Shown here piece after piece: positions 17,250-25,527 of a stretch of DNA of 64,000 nt. Location of the stretch: assembly GCA_003162415.1 (NCBI GenBank), contig PMOL01000019.1, forward strand, positions 1 through 64,000, read 5' to 3'. Numbering within the stretch: the stretch's first letter is position 1; each line of letters begins with the position of its first letter. Source of the stretch: Candidatus Dormiibacterota bacterium. Lineage in GTDB: Bacteria; Chloroflexota; Dormibacteria; Aeolococcales; Aeolococcaceae. A program made the translations under genes and the position numbers. The notes below the pieces were generated by a model. It did no database searches and was not told the DNA's origin. It worked only from the letters and a program-made list of their open reading frames with translations.

Positions 17250-17270
17250 CCAGCGTGCCACGAACACACC
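17250..17270 (+). repeat. Dispersed repeat copy 5 (diverged)
   Basis: CCAGCGTGC, then CACGAACACACC, followed by AGAGCGGATC. Core and flank match the other copies, with changes in the AATTAAC part. It is the most degenerate and the last copy found. Confidence 0.6.
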
Positions 17271-17378
17271 AGAGCGGATCATGAACTGGCGGCTTGTCGC
17301 GCGCTCTGAGGGCCGAAACGAGGAGGGCGGTGGAAGACCAGAAGCTGGTTGCCGCGTTTCGGCCAACTCAAGCGAGCC

Positions 17379-17792
17379 CTACGAGGAGTACGCCCAGCCG
17401 CTCCAGTCTTGGATGGCGACGGCCATCGTCGGGCCCGCAGCCGCATCTCCAGGGACGGCCGTGAACTGCGGGTACTTCTCGCGCAGCAGTCGGTAAGCGC
17501 GTTCGTGCTCCGCACCAGCGACGACGGCACGGCCGATGCCGCGCATCCGCACCCACCACACGCGTGACCAGTCCTCGTCATACCCATCAACGAGGATAGT
17601 CACGCGGGGGTCGGCGCTCAGATTGCGCAGGCGCTTGGCGGGCCGCTTCCCAGCATCGCTGGGCGAGTACCAAGTGTCCGCCTCCAACACGAAGATAACC
17701 GGGACCACATGCACTCGCCCCTGCTCATCAATCGTACCGACACGCGCTACCCTCGAATCCACCAGCCGCCGACGCATATCAGCTTGGTCCAT
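17379..17792 (-). CDS. PPOX-class split-barrel oxidoreductase, F420-type (FDOR)
   Basis: 137 residues with the N-terminal strand pattern RRRLVDSRVARVGTIDEQG, then RVHVVPVIFVL, and the KRPAKRLRNLSADPRVTILV element of pyridoxamine-5'-phosphate-oxidase-like split barrels. The R..RVA.VGT...G..H.VP start and K...KRL.NL..DPRV are typical of the mycobacterial/actinobacterial F420-binding subgroup; FMN cannot be excluded. Such proteins reduce diverse quinones or heterocycles or sequester F420. It is intact, with start ATG 17792 and no linked partner. Confidence 0.78.
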   Translation of the reverse strand: MDQADMRRRLVDSRVARVGTIDEQGRVHVVPVIFVLEADTWYSPSDAGKRPAKRLRNLSADPRVTILVDGYDEDWSRVWWVRMRGIGRAVVAGAEHERAYRLLREKYPQFTAVPGDAAAGPTMAVAIQDWSGWAYSS

Positions 17793-18115
17793 TGAGTTGA
17801 TTCTGAATGATCCTCAGCCGCGGGTCTGCGCCGACGCCGAGGCAGGGCGACGGAAGGGCGCGCGCACCCGCTCGGGTCGTCAAGGATGAGGGTGCTCACG
17901 CACACGAGCGTTATGTCACCAGAAGGCCTCAGGGTGGCGCAAGGCAGTCGTATAGGCGTGCGGTCCGAGCGTTTTCGATGACGTCCGTGCGCGTCGGCAA
18001 TGCGTGAGATGTTGACCACCCCATCGACGGGTTGGTACATTCCCCGGTGAATCGGCTCTCCGCCGAGTTCGGATGGGGCGGTGACACGGCACTCGGGTTT
18101 CTGGCCTTTCGGCGA
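17793..18115. other. Intergenic stretch, nothing recognised
   Basis: Between the PPOX gene and the tRNA fragment there is a 320-base stretch with only short frames on both strands. It contains no repeat copy and no obvious gene. Confidence 0.35.
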
Positions 18116-18162
18116 CTGCCTTGGTAAGGCGTAGGCCGTGAGTTCAATCCTCACCTTGGGCT
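18116..18162 (+). other. tRNA-Thr(GGT) 3' half, probable integration-site remnant
   Basis: The sequence folds as the 3' part of a tRNA. The anticodon loop is TTGGTAA (GGT, threonine) at 18121-18127 with a partly paired stem. The variable loop is AGGCC. A perfect T-arm GTGAG-TTCAATC-CTCAC lies at 18138-18154, and a 3' acceptor strand CTTGGGC plus T follows. The D-arm and the 5' acceptor strand are missing. Integrases commonly insert in tRNA 3' ends and leave such duplicates, and an integrase remnant starts 23 bases downstream. No CCA is encoded. Confidence 0.55.
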
Positions 18163-18184
18163 AGATCAAATACCCCCCGCTGGA

Positions 18185-18300
18185 CTGCCGCCGATGCAGT
18201 TTCATGACCTGCGCCACACCTTCGCCTAGCTCTCATACTTTGGGAGCGCCGTGGTGTCCACCACATCAACGTGATCGCAACGTGGCTCACCACGAAGTAG
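18185..18300 (+). pseudogene. Tyrosine recombinase/integrase catalytic-domain remnant
   Basis: The frame from 18185 reads LPPMQFHDLRHTFA followed by TAG at 18227-18229. HxLRHTxA is the box II (HxxR) signature of phage-type tyrosine integrases. In the next frame the homology continues as ERRGVHHINVIATWL, matching the usual LLxxGVxINVIxxWLGH segment, then stops at TAG 18298-18300. The catalytic tyrosine region and everything upstream are gone. It is a short, frameshifted fossil of a mobile-element integrase beside its probable tRNA target. Confidence 0.6.
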
Positions 18301-18308
18301 GGGAGACA

Positions 18309-19064
18309 ATGCGGGCATCCAGGCCCTCGTCCGCTGATCCGATCGAGGTGTTCACCGCAGCGCAGCGACCCGACCTCTGGGAGCGTTCACGCTCGCTGTT
18401 CGAGACAGTGTGGCCGGAGTACAACATGCATGGCAATCACACTGGGAAATATTTCGGCACGCTCTACCCGAAGCACGCGCGTCTCCAGGTTCTCCTCTAC
18501 GACGCGAGCAGGGATAGCATCGTCGGCCGGGGAAGAACGATCCCGTTTCGATGGGACGGCACCATTGAAGATCTTCCCGCAGGAATCGATGCGCTGGGGC
18601 TCCGCGCGATCGATGATCCCGAGCCGCCCACGGCCCTCTCGGCGCTCGCAGCCGAAGTCGCCGAGGACCAGCAAGGCAGGGGCCTCAGCGGTCTGATCAT
18701 CAAGTCGATGACGGTAGTCGCGCGGCGCGCCGGGCTGGCTCCCCTCGTCGCACCCGTCCGTCCGAGTTGGAAGGACCGATACCCGTTGACCCCGATCGAT
18801 CGGTATGCACAGTGGGTACGAAATGACGGTATGCCATTCGATCCGTGGCTGCGCGTTCACGTTCGCCTGGGCGCGACCATCCTTCGCACGGAGACGAGAT
18901 CGCTACAGATCGAGGCGCCCGCGAGTGACTGGCAGGAGTGGACGGGAATGACGTTCCCGGAGGACGGGGACTACGTCTTTCCCGCTGGGCTTGCGCCACT
19001 CAGTGTCCGAGACGGTGTGGGGTCTTATTGGGAACCGAACATCTGGATGCTTCACCACATCTGA
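18309..19064 (+). CDS. GNAT-like acyltransferase, large unassigned subfamily
   Basis: 251 residues from ATG 18309, preceded by GGGGAGA. The acyl-CoA site is in ALAAEVAEDQQGRGLSGLI, then IKSMTVVARRAGL (QGRGLS for Q/RxxGxG/A). Conserved blocks follow: LVAPVRPSWKDRYPLTPIDR, YAQWVRNDGMPFDPWLRVHV and WEPNIWMLHH. I recall this architecture from uncharacterised GNAT-related proteins of soil bacteria; the substrate is unknown. The gene starts 9 bases after the integrase remnant ends and is complete, so it may have arrived with, or been captured by, the element. Confidence 0.7.
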   Translation: MRASRPSSADPIEVFTAAQRPDLWERSRSLFETVWPEYNMHGNHTGKYFGTLYPKHARLQVLLYDASRDSIVGRGRTIPFRWDGTIEDLPAGIDALGLRAIDDPEPPTALSALAAEVAEDQQGRGLSGLIIKSMTVVARRAGLAPLVAPVRPSWKDRYPLTPIDRYAQWVRNDGMPFDPWLRVHVRLGATILRTETRSLQIEAPASDWQEWTGMTFPEDGDYVFPAGLAPLSVRDGVGSYWEPNIWMLHHI

Positions 19065-19084
19065 TCCGGGATCCCGGCCCGCAC

Positions 19085-20185
19085 TCATCGAGGAGGCGGC
19101 CCCGTCCCTCTTCTGAGGGTAAGAGGCCCGCTAACAGGGTCGCGCGAGGTTCCTTCGCCGGTCTTTGCGGCGTAGAGCCGGGCGTCAGCCCGCTGGAGCA
19201 CCAGAGCCGGATCGTCGCCGACGGCGCCAGATGCCCAGCCGACACTCACGCTCGCAGGACCGGTAGGTAGGTTCAATCCCGCGACGGCGCCCTCTGCGCG
19301 TAGCGCGACCACCGCCGGCGCCTCTTCCGAAGCATCGGGGATCAGCAGGACGAATTCGTCGCCGCCGATGCGGGCGAGCGTCTCACCCTTGCGCGCCACG
19401 CTCGCGAGTACATGCCCGATCGCCACCAGGAGCGCATCGCCCGCCGCGTGACCGTACCCGTCGTTGATGGCCTTGAGGTTGTCGACGTCGATGGCGAGGA
19501 GCGCGAACGGGCGTCGTGTGGTGAGTCGATCCACGGCGTGCTCGAAGCCACGCCGATTCGTCAGCCCCGTCAGGGAATCGGTGATCGCATCGGCTTCGGC
19601 CTCGCGGTGCCTGAGCGCGTTCGTCAGCGCGAGCGACGTCAGCGCGCCGAGCCCTCCCAGGCGTTCGACGAGCTCTCCAGTGATCGGCTTGTCCCGCGAA
19701 GAGACCACGAGGATCCCGTGGACTGCAGCACCCTTCACTCGGACCGGGACGTACGCAGCGAACTTCAGACCGAAGCGAGCAATGATCTGCCGCGCCCGAG
19801 GTCCCGCGTGCTCGGGGTCGAGCGCACCGGCGACCGCCTCGCCGGCTGCGAGCGCTCGCGGGATCATCGGGTGCTCGGAGATCGGCATCCACGCGCCGAC
19901 AGCGCTCGCACCGGTGTCGTCGCTGTCCGCGATGATCCTCATGGTGTCGGCCGATATCTCGTAGTAGACGCTGCGGCGAGCGCTGGTGCCTGGGGGTGAC
20001 GCCAATGTGGCGGCCAGCCCGGTTGCGGTCTGGACCACCTGCGCGGGGTCCAGGCTGTAAGTCAGCGCCTGGGTTGCGAACTCGAGGATCGTCATCTGCC
20101 GTCGCTGCTCGGCCAGCAGCTCGTGGCAGGCCGCCAGCTCCTCACGAAGCCGGACGATCTCGATCGTCGAATTTTTCTCGGTCAC
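19085..20185 (-). CDS. Diguanylate cyclase with GAF-like sensor
   Basis: 366 residues. An N-terminal coiled coil (~10-40) leads to a GAF-like domain (~45-190) and a GGDEF domain (~205-345) with DSLTGLTNRRGFEHAV, LLAIDVDNLKAINDGYGHAA and the active-site loop RIGGDEF. Catalysis (2 GTP to c-di-GMP) should be intact. The inhibitory I-site five residues upstream of GGDEF reads RKGE instead of RxxD, so product feedback may be weakened. There are no TM helices, so it is cytoplasmic. It converges with the GNAT-like gene. No EAL partner is in the window. Confidence 0.88.
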   Translation of the reverse strand: MTEKNSTIEIVRLREELAACHELLAEQRRQMTILEFATQALTYSLDPAQVVQTATGLAATLASPPGTSARRSVYYEISADTMRIIADSDDTGASAVGAWMPISEHPMIPRALAAGEAVAGALDPEHAGPRARQIIARFGLKFAAYVPVRVKGAAVHGILVVSSRDKPITGELVERLGGLGALTSLALTNALRHREAEADAITDSLTGLTNRRGFEHAVDRLTTRRPFALLAIDVDNLKAINDGYGHAAGDALLVAIGHVLASVARKGETLARIGGDEFVLLIPDASEEAPAVVALRAEGAVAGLNLPTGPASVSVGWASGAVGDDPALVLQRADARLYAAKTGEGTSRDPVSGPLTLRRGTGPPPR

Positions 20186-20486
20186 TTCCTACACTCGTGA
20201 AGAGGTTCGCAGGACTCCGCTTCCCGGGGCCGCGTGATTGATGGGAAGGGTACTAACCGTCGTCGCGCCGTTACAGGCTTCAGTCGCGAAATCGCTCCCG
20301 GCTTGTATCGGACGGATCAGCCAGTTCTTCCCGGGCGGGAGCGGACAGCTCCACTCTGGGTCGGAGCTGCAGGACGGCCGGTACGCGAAATTCACGTCGA
20401 GGATCACCCGCCCACCCGCCTCGCCGAGGTGACGCTATGTGACCCAGCGCACCGACGCGGGTGCGAAGCCTACCTAGGGTGGGACT
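20186..20486. other. Intergenic stretch upstream of the GGDEF gene
   Basis: Short frames exist on both strands (for example plus 20238-20432), but none has a start signal or family resemblance I can support. It probably contains the GGDEF promoter. Confidence 0.3.
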
Positions 20487-20690
20487 GTGGGGGTGCTGCC
20501 AGCGTTCTACTCGCGGATCTACTCGCTCCGCTATGGCGTGGACGCCATTGAGGTCTACCACGACCGGAGCGAGTGCCACATCGGCCGCTTGATCCTTGAG
20601 GATCACAACGAAGCGTTCGGAGAGGGAAGGCGACCACGCTGCGCTGAGTGTCGCAAGTACGGGCGATCTGAACGCGTCAGTCGAAACTGA
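20487..20690 (+). CDS. Small protein with a CxxC motif, unrecognised
   Basis: 67 residues. The core reads EVYHDRSECHIGRLILEDHN, then RRPRCAECRKYG, with Cys/His spacing (C..H ... CAEC) that could bind zinc. Small proteins with a Y.D.S.C..GR...D.N....G.....C..C layout occur widely in soil bacteria as hypotheticals. The start is weak (GTG 20487) and the 3' end overlaps the next fragment, so it may itself be a remnant. Confidence 0.3.
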   Translation: MGVLPAFYSRIYSLRYGVDAIEVYHDRSECHIGRLILEDHNEAFGEGRRPRCAECRKYGRSERVSRN

Positions 20691-21010
20691 CCCGCTACCC
20701 GGGCTTCGGCCCCTTCAACTTCGGGGTCTGTTCCGACGCCGAGGACGACATCATCAACGGGGGCCTGACCGTCAGCGGCCTGAGGTCGTGCTGGTTCGGT
20801 GAGTTCCGCAACATCATCATGGGCAACGACACCGTGACCCAGAATCGGTTCGCGGACCCGGACGCCACCGAGATCGCGAACAACGAGGTGTTTGGCAGCC
20901 TGGCCTGTTTCAACAACGTGCCGGACGCCCAGTTCGGGGATTCGGTGCAACCCCCGAACGTCGTGTTCGGGGCGATCCAGGGGGAGTGCAAGCCGCTCAG
21001 CATGCACTGA
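20672..21010 (+). pseudogene. C-terminal fragment of a secreted protein
   Basis: An open frame without a start until ATG 20819 encodes PGFGPFNFGVCSDAEDDIIN, LTVSGLRSCWFGEFRN, TVTQNRFADPDATEI, EVFGSLACFNNVPDAQFGDS and a terminal QGECKPLS. The V.N.F.DPDATE...N...G.L.C..N.P..Q.GDS pattern matches the end of exported beta-helix-like proteins common in actinobacteria and Chloroflexota. The signal peptide and N-terminal half are missing because a stop lies at 20669-20671. It is followed by a strong stem-loop. Confidence 0.5.
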
Positions 21011-21035
21011 GTACTTGATGCGGAGTCGGAGTTAG

Positions 21036-21060
21036 AAGGAGGCCCAACGCGGGCCTCCTT
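21036..21060 (+). terminator. Stem-loop terminator
   Basis: A perfect 10-bp stem, AAGGAGGCCC / GGGCCTCCTT, with loop AACGC. It sits between the secreted-protein fragment and the convergent repeat-lipoprotein gene. There is no clear U-tract on either side, so it is probably bidirectional or Rho-assisted. Confidence 0.65.
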
Positions 21061-21088
21061 CGACACCCAGGCCTAGCGGCCGATGCGA

Positions 21089-22087
21089 TTAGGGCAACGG
21101 GATCGTGTTGAACACACCCCACGGGGTGACCGCGCCCGCGCCGTTGATGCTCTGCGTCCCGGTGAGGCCCGGTATGTAGGCGTCCTCGATGAACAGGTAA
21201 AGGGGCTTGCCCTTGTAGGTCACCTGGTGGGTGCCGTCCGGCCTGACGACGGCTCCGAGTGCGTGCTGATCGACGCCCGGCCCGGCTTCAGGCTGCCCGG
21301 ATGTGAGCACCGGTGACCAGATCAGCGCACAGTATTTCTGGCAGGCCTGGCCATTCTTGTTGCTCAAGGTGTAGACCGGGAAACTCCCGTGCGGCAGGAG
21401 GGAGAAGTCATTGTCCATCGATGCCGCCAGCACCGTGCTTCCGCTGACCGTCTCAGCCGGCATCTGAAGCCGACCAGGCGCGGGGTTGCCTCGGCCTGGC
21501 TCCACCAGGTACCAGGTGCCAGGGGGACTGGTCACTGGGTCGAACAGGTTGGCCCCGTCCGTTTCCCCCGGGGTCTCGTCGAGGAAGAACCGGTACAGCG
21601 GCAGACCGGCGTAAGTCACCTGCTGCACGCTCATACCAGAGAGCACGTCGGTGCGGGTCACCGTCCCGAGGAGGGAGCCGTTGACCCCCGGCCCGGCGAT
21701 CGGGGCACCCTTGGTCAGGAGCGCCGGCCAGAGGACGCTGTCGCACGGCTGCCCGATGACGTTGGGGCCGTTGCTGCACGCAAAGGCAGCGAGACCAAAC
21801 GTCATCGAATGGAGTTCGTCGGACGTGAGGATGTACAGAGAGCAACCGGCGTTGGCGCCCGAACCGACCTTCAGCACTTTGCCAAAGGCTGTCGATTTCG
21901 TCGACACGGTCGCGCGGCCTGTCGGGGCGCTCGTGACGGGGGTGGTGCACGAACGAGAAGTACCCTCGGCGCTCACGGATGAGCTGAACTGAGGGGCCAC
22001 GGTGAGGGCGCCCAAGGTGAGCATGGCGGCTGTGGCAGGGAGTGCAACAACCCTTCGGTAGCGCATCCCCGTGTGCGGCAGTTTCAT
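21089..22087 (-). CDS. Secreted protein with two Lipoprotein_15-like repeats
   Basis: 332 residues. The signal peptide (RRVVALPATAAMLTLGALTV, site near SVSA-EG) is not of the lipobox type. The mature part has two copies of the COG4315-type module: the first contains GKVLKVGSGANAGCSLYILT then TYAGLPLYRFFLDETPGET; the second contains STVLAASMDNDFSLLPHGSF then TYKGKPLYLFIED. Each has the GxLY.F..D ending and a CxxxC or CALIWSPVL-like block. The family's function is unknown; it is surface-exposed. AAGGAC lies ten bases before the chosen ATG 22087; ATG 22096 is too close to it. It is probably co-transcribed with the DUF4242 gene upstream. Confidence 0.72.
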   Translation of the reverse strand: MKLPHTGMRYRRVVALPATAAMLTLGALTVAPQFSSSVSAEGTSRSCTTPVTSAPTGRATVSTKSTAFGKVLKVGSGANAGCSLYILTSDELHSMTFGLAAFACSNGPNVIGQPCDSVLWPALLTKGAPIAGPGVNGSLLGTVTRTDVLSGMSVQQVTYAGLPLYRFFLDETPGETDGANLFDPVTSPPGTWYLVEPGRGNPAPGRLQMPAETVSGSTVLAASMDNDFSLLPHGSFPVYTLSNKNGQACQKYCALIWSPVLTSGQPEAGPGVDQHALGAVVRPDGTHQVTYKGKPLYLFIEDAYIPGLTGTQSINGAGAVTPWGVFNTIPLP

Positions 22088-22181
22088 GTAACTCATGTCC
22101 TTTTGGTTGGCGATTTGGTTGTTCTGGTTGTGACGTCGGTCGTTGATGTGATCCGACGACCTCGAATCCATTGCGGTGCGG

Positions 22182-22454
22182 TCAGCGGTAGAAGTACGGA
22201 TCGAGGACACTCACCTGTGTGATCTGGTCGAGCGGCAGGGAGTTGCGGTCTGCTGTCTTGCGTATCGCCTCTGGGCTCGGCGCGTCATAGATGCAGAAGG
22301 TCTTCCTCTTGTCGTCACTGACATATGAGTGGACCCAGGTGACGCCGTCATCGGCGTTGCGGTCGACCACGGCCAGGCAGGTGGCTGCCCCCTGCGCGTC
22401 GACGGGAATGTTGAGTCCTTCCGGAAAGGTCCTCTCCACGACGTATCTCGGCAT
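22182..22454 (-). CDS. DUF4242 family small protein
   Basis: 90 residues: MPRYVVERTFPEGLNIP, VTWVHSYVSDDKRKTFCIYD, APSPEAIRKTADRNSLPLDQ and a final ITQVSVLDPYFYR. This is the DUF4242 pattern (MP.Y.VER.FPE, W..SYV..D..K.FCIYDAPSPE.IR..A...G.P...I..V). It is a ferredoxin-like single domain, sometimes annotated as nickel-binding; biochemical role unproven. GGAGGAG precedes ATG 22454. It lies 94 bases upstream of the repeat protein on the same strand and is divergent from the LuxR-ATPase gene. Confidence 0.82.
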   Translation of the reverse strand: MPRYVVERTFPEGLNIPVDAQGAATCLAVVDRNADDGVTWVHSYVSDDKRKTFCIYDAPSPEAIRKTADRNSLPLDQITQVSVLDPYFYR

Positions 22455-22648
22455 GTGCGCTCCTCCGTGTGTTGTTCTCGCTGGCGCGAGTACCTGCGGC
22501 GAGACTAGGAGCGGATCGGCCGAGCGCGAATCGGTATGACTACCCAGATTGGCCCTTGCGGTTACCCATCTTCCCCCGCAGGCCGAGAAAGGCCCCCGCC
22601 GTCCCGTTGTACGATTCGTGCCGTTCACGGGAGGTAAGGGCTCTGACG

Positions 22649-25270
22649 ATGTCGCAAGCCGTTGCAGGATCGGGGGATCTGCTCGAGCGGGCCGAACCGC
22701 TCGCTGCGCTTGAGCACCATTTGGCCGCCGTCGCGACGTCGTCGGTCGGCCGCTTTGTTTTCATCGGCGGTGAGGCGGGCGTCGGCAAGACTTCTCTGGT
22801 GCGATGCTTCTGCGCCAATCAGTCGGTGCGAATCCTCTCCGGAGCGTGCGACGCCCTCGCCACCCCGCACCCACTCGGCCCGCTCCTCGACATCGCCCGC
22901 ACCACGGCTGGAGACCTCGAAGGGATGATCGTCCGGGGCGGCCGGCCCCATGAAGTCGCTGCAGCGTTTCTCGACCAACTGCGGGCGGGCCCTCCGTGCG
23001 TCGTGATTCTGGAGGATCTCCACTGGGCTGACGACGCCACGCTGGACGTCGTCAGGCTGCTCGTCCGCAAGGTGGAATCGGCGCCGGTACTGGCGGTCGC
23101 CACCTACCGGGACGACCAGCTCGACCGTACCCACCCACTGCGGATGCTCATCGGCGACATCGCGACCAGCCCGGCGGTCGCGCGCCTCTCCCTGAGCCCG
23201 CTGTCGGCGGCCGCAGTCGCGGATCTAGCATCGCCGTACGGCCTCGACGCGACTGAGTTGTACCGCAAGACGGGCGGCAATCCCTTCTTCGTCACCGAAG
23301 TACTCGCCACAGGCGGGGAGGCGCTTCCGGCAACAGTCCAGGACGCTGTCCTCGCGAGGGTTGCGCGCCTGGGGCCCGTCGCACAGCGGCTGGTCGAGAT
23401 GGTCGCCATCATTCCGACGGGCGTCGACGTCAGCGTCCTCGAGGCAATGGACGCCGACGCTGTAGCTGGAGTTGAGGAATGCCTCGCCTCCGGCGTGCTC
23501 GCCCCGATCCCCGGCGGTGTCGCCTTCCGACACGAGCTCGCGCGCCTGGCTGTTGAGATCTCGCTGTCACCCCCGCGCCGCGTCTCCCTCCACCGCACCG
23601 CGCTGATCGCGCTGTCCGATCCGGGGCGTGGCCCGGTTGATCCGACATCGCTGTCACATCACGCAGAGGCGGCGGGTGACATCGACGCGGTGCTCTGCTT
23701 CGCCCCCCAGGCGGCCGCCGTCGCCGCACAGGCTCGATCACATCGGGAGGCGGCCGCACAGTATGCGCGCGCGCTGCGTTTTGGTTGGGCGCTCACTGAT
23801 GAGCAGCGCGCCGAGCTCCTCTCCCTCCGGTCGTCAGAGTGCTTTCTCGTTGGCCAATATACGGACGCGATCGAGTCCCGCCGGGAGGCGTTGGCGACAT
23901 ATCGGTCTCTCGGCGACCGGCTGCGTGAGGGTGACGCGCTTCGTGCGATGTCATCGAATCTCCGATGCTATGGGCTGGTTGCCGAAGCGACCGAGGCGGG
24001 ATTGGCAGCAGCTGCTGTGCTGGAGAAGCTCGCTCCCGGCCCTGAGCTTGCGATGGCGTATGCGAATCGCGCCATGCTCGCGTTGAACGTCGAGGACACG
24101 GCAGCGACGCTCGACTGGGGCGCCAAGGCGCAGGAGCTCGCCGAGCGTATCGACGACCGGGAGACGCTCGTGCATGCGATGAATTCCATCGGCACAGCCG
24201 GCTACCTCATCGGCGATGACGATGGCCGGCGGGCACTCGAACGGAGCTTGCACCTCTGCAAGGAGTGGGGATTCGTCGAGCAGGCTGGTCGCGCCTACAT
24301 CCAACTGGCGTGGGTGGGCGTCCGCGTGCACGACTACGCGCGTGCCGAGGCATATCAACGAGAAGGAGTCGAATACTGCCTCGAGCGCGGGCTTGATGCC
24401 TGGCGACTCGAGATCCTCGCACACCAAGCCCGACGCCTCCTCGACCAGGGCGACTGGGACAAGGCGACTGAGGCGACCTCGACGATTCTGCGATCCGGTA
24501 CCGGCAACGCGGTCGCACAAACGCTGGCCCTTTGCATCGTCGCGCTGCTGCGAGCGCGTCGCGGCGATCCGGACCAGCAAGGCCCGCTCGCGGAAGCGCA
24601 GGCGATCGCGGCACCAACCGGAGAGCTCCAGTACCTCCTGCCTGCCGCCACTGCAGCCGTCGAGGTCGCATGGCTCGAGGGCGGCGCAGAGGTAGCCGGT
24701 GTGACCCGAGCGGCCACCGATCCTGCCATGGAGCTGGCGACGCGCTATGACGCAATATCGGCGCTGAGCGAGCTCGCTGCGTGGCGACGACGCTGTGGAG
24801 TCCATGATGCGAAGCCCACCGATTCCATTGGTCCGTATGTCCTGGAGCTCACCGGGGACACGGCCGGCGCAGCGGCAGCGTGGACGGAGCTCGGCTGCGA
24901 ATATGAGGCTGCGATCGCACTCTGCACGGGAGGACCAGACGAGAATCACCGGCGCGCACTCGCCATCTTCCAGGCACTTGACTCGAGACCGGCCGCCGCG
25001 ATCGCAGCGCGCCTCCTCCGTGAGGGCGGCGCTCGTGGCGTGCCTCGTGGGCCGCGGCCCTCGACGAAGCAGAATGCCGGCGGGCTAACGACGCGCGAGG
25101 TGGAGGTGCTCGGGATGCTCAGCGAGGAAATGAGCAACCGCGATATCGCCGGACGCCTGCACCTTTCGGAAAAGACTGTCGACCATCACGTGGCGGCAAT
25201 CCTGGCCAAGCTCGGCGTGAGCAACCGCAGACAGGCGGCGAGGGCGGCGGCACCTGTCGCTCCCAGGTAG
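22649..25270 (+). CDS. Large ATP-dependent LuxR-family regulator (MalT/LAL type)
   Basis: 873 residues. An N-terminal AAA/STAND ATPase has Walker A GEAGVGKTS (41-49) and Walker B VVILEDLHWADD. A long central TPR-like region is rich in Ala/Leu helical pairs (~400-790). The C-terminal LuxR HTH has GLTTREVEVLGMLSEEMSNR, then IAGRLHLSEKTVDHHVAAIL. Such proteins multimerise with ATP and an inducer and activate transcription. TAAGGG at 22635-22640 sits eight bases before ATG 22649. It faces the DUF4242/lipoprotein pair, which could be a target, but no operator is visible. Confidence 0.88.
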   Translation: MSQAVAGSGDLLERAEPLAALEHHLAAVATSSVGRFVFIGGEAGVGKTSLVRCFCANQSVRILSGACDALATPHPLGPLLDIARTTAGDLEGMIVRGGRPHEVAAAFLDQLRAGPPCVVILEDLHWADDATLDVVRLLVRKVESAPVLAVATYRDDQLDRTHPLRMLIGDIATSPAVARLSLSPLSAAAVADLASPYGLDATELYRKTGGNPFFVTEVLATGGEALPATVQDAVLARVARLGPVAQRLVEMVAIIPTGVDVSVLEAMDADAVAGVEECLASGVLAPIPGGVAFRHELARLAVEISLSPPRRVSLHRTALIALSDPGRGPVDPTSLSHHAEAAGDIDAVLCFAPQAAAVAAQARSHREAAAQYARALRFGWALTDEQRAELLSLRSSECFLVGQYTDAIESRREALATYRSLGDRLREGDALRAMSSNLRCYGLVAEATEAGLAAAAVLEKLAPGPELAMAYANRAMLALNVEDTAATLDWGAKAQELAERIDDRETLVHAMNSIGTAGYLIGDDDGRRALERSLHLCKEWGFVEQAGRAYIQLAWVGVRVHDYARAEAYQREGVEYCLERGLDAWRLEILAHQARRLLDQGDWDKATEATSTILRSGTGNAVAQTLALCIVALLRARRGDPDQQGPLAEAQAIAAPTGELQYLLPAATAAVEVAWLEGGAEVAGVTRAATDPAMELATRYDAISALSELAAWRRRCGVHDAKPTDSIGPYVLELTGDTAGAAAAWTELGCEYEAAIALCTGGPDENHRRALAIFQALDSRPAAAIAARLLREGGARGVPRGPRPSTKQNAGGLTTREVEVLGMLSEEMSNRDIAGRLHLSEKTVDHHVAAILAKLGVSNRRQAARAAAPVAPR

Positions 25271-25435
25271 TAATTGAGTCGAGCGACCGGGAAGAGTCGG
25301 CGAGCGAGGTGGCTTTCCCCTGCCGGCGAGGGCGATCCGAGCATCATCCCGTAACCTCGGTACGTATGTGCCGGTGGACCATTGCCACGGGCTCGACGCA
25401 TCTGCTCTTATTCCGCCGCAAACCGTTCCGAAGGT

Positions 25436-25442
25436 AAGGAGG
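25436..25442 (+). promoter_or_regulatory. Ideal Shine-Dalgarno out of frame with the gene it serves
   Basis: AAGGAGG five bases before ATG 25448. That ATG opens a frame that stops after ~20 codons, while the next frame encodes a perfect signal peptide leading into the PKD protein. One missing base just after the ATG would reconcile them. Confidence 0.6.
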
Positions 25443-25527
25443 TGGGCATGACAGCCATAAGCGTTGGATCTTTCTGGGGGCGGCTGCCGCTACTACGATC
25501 GCGCTGGGGTCAGTAGGCGCCACGGGC

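Noticed and set aside
2811..17270. Interpretation of the five repeats as true integron attC sites
   Set aside because: They lack the GTTRRRY/RYYYAAC end boxes and a palindromic 57-141-base structure; kept only as an analogy to be tested.
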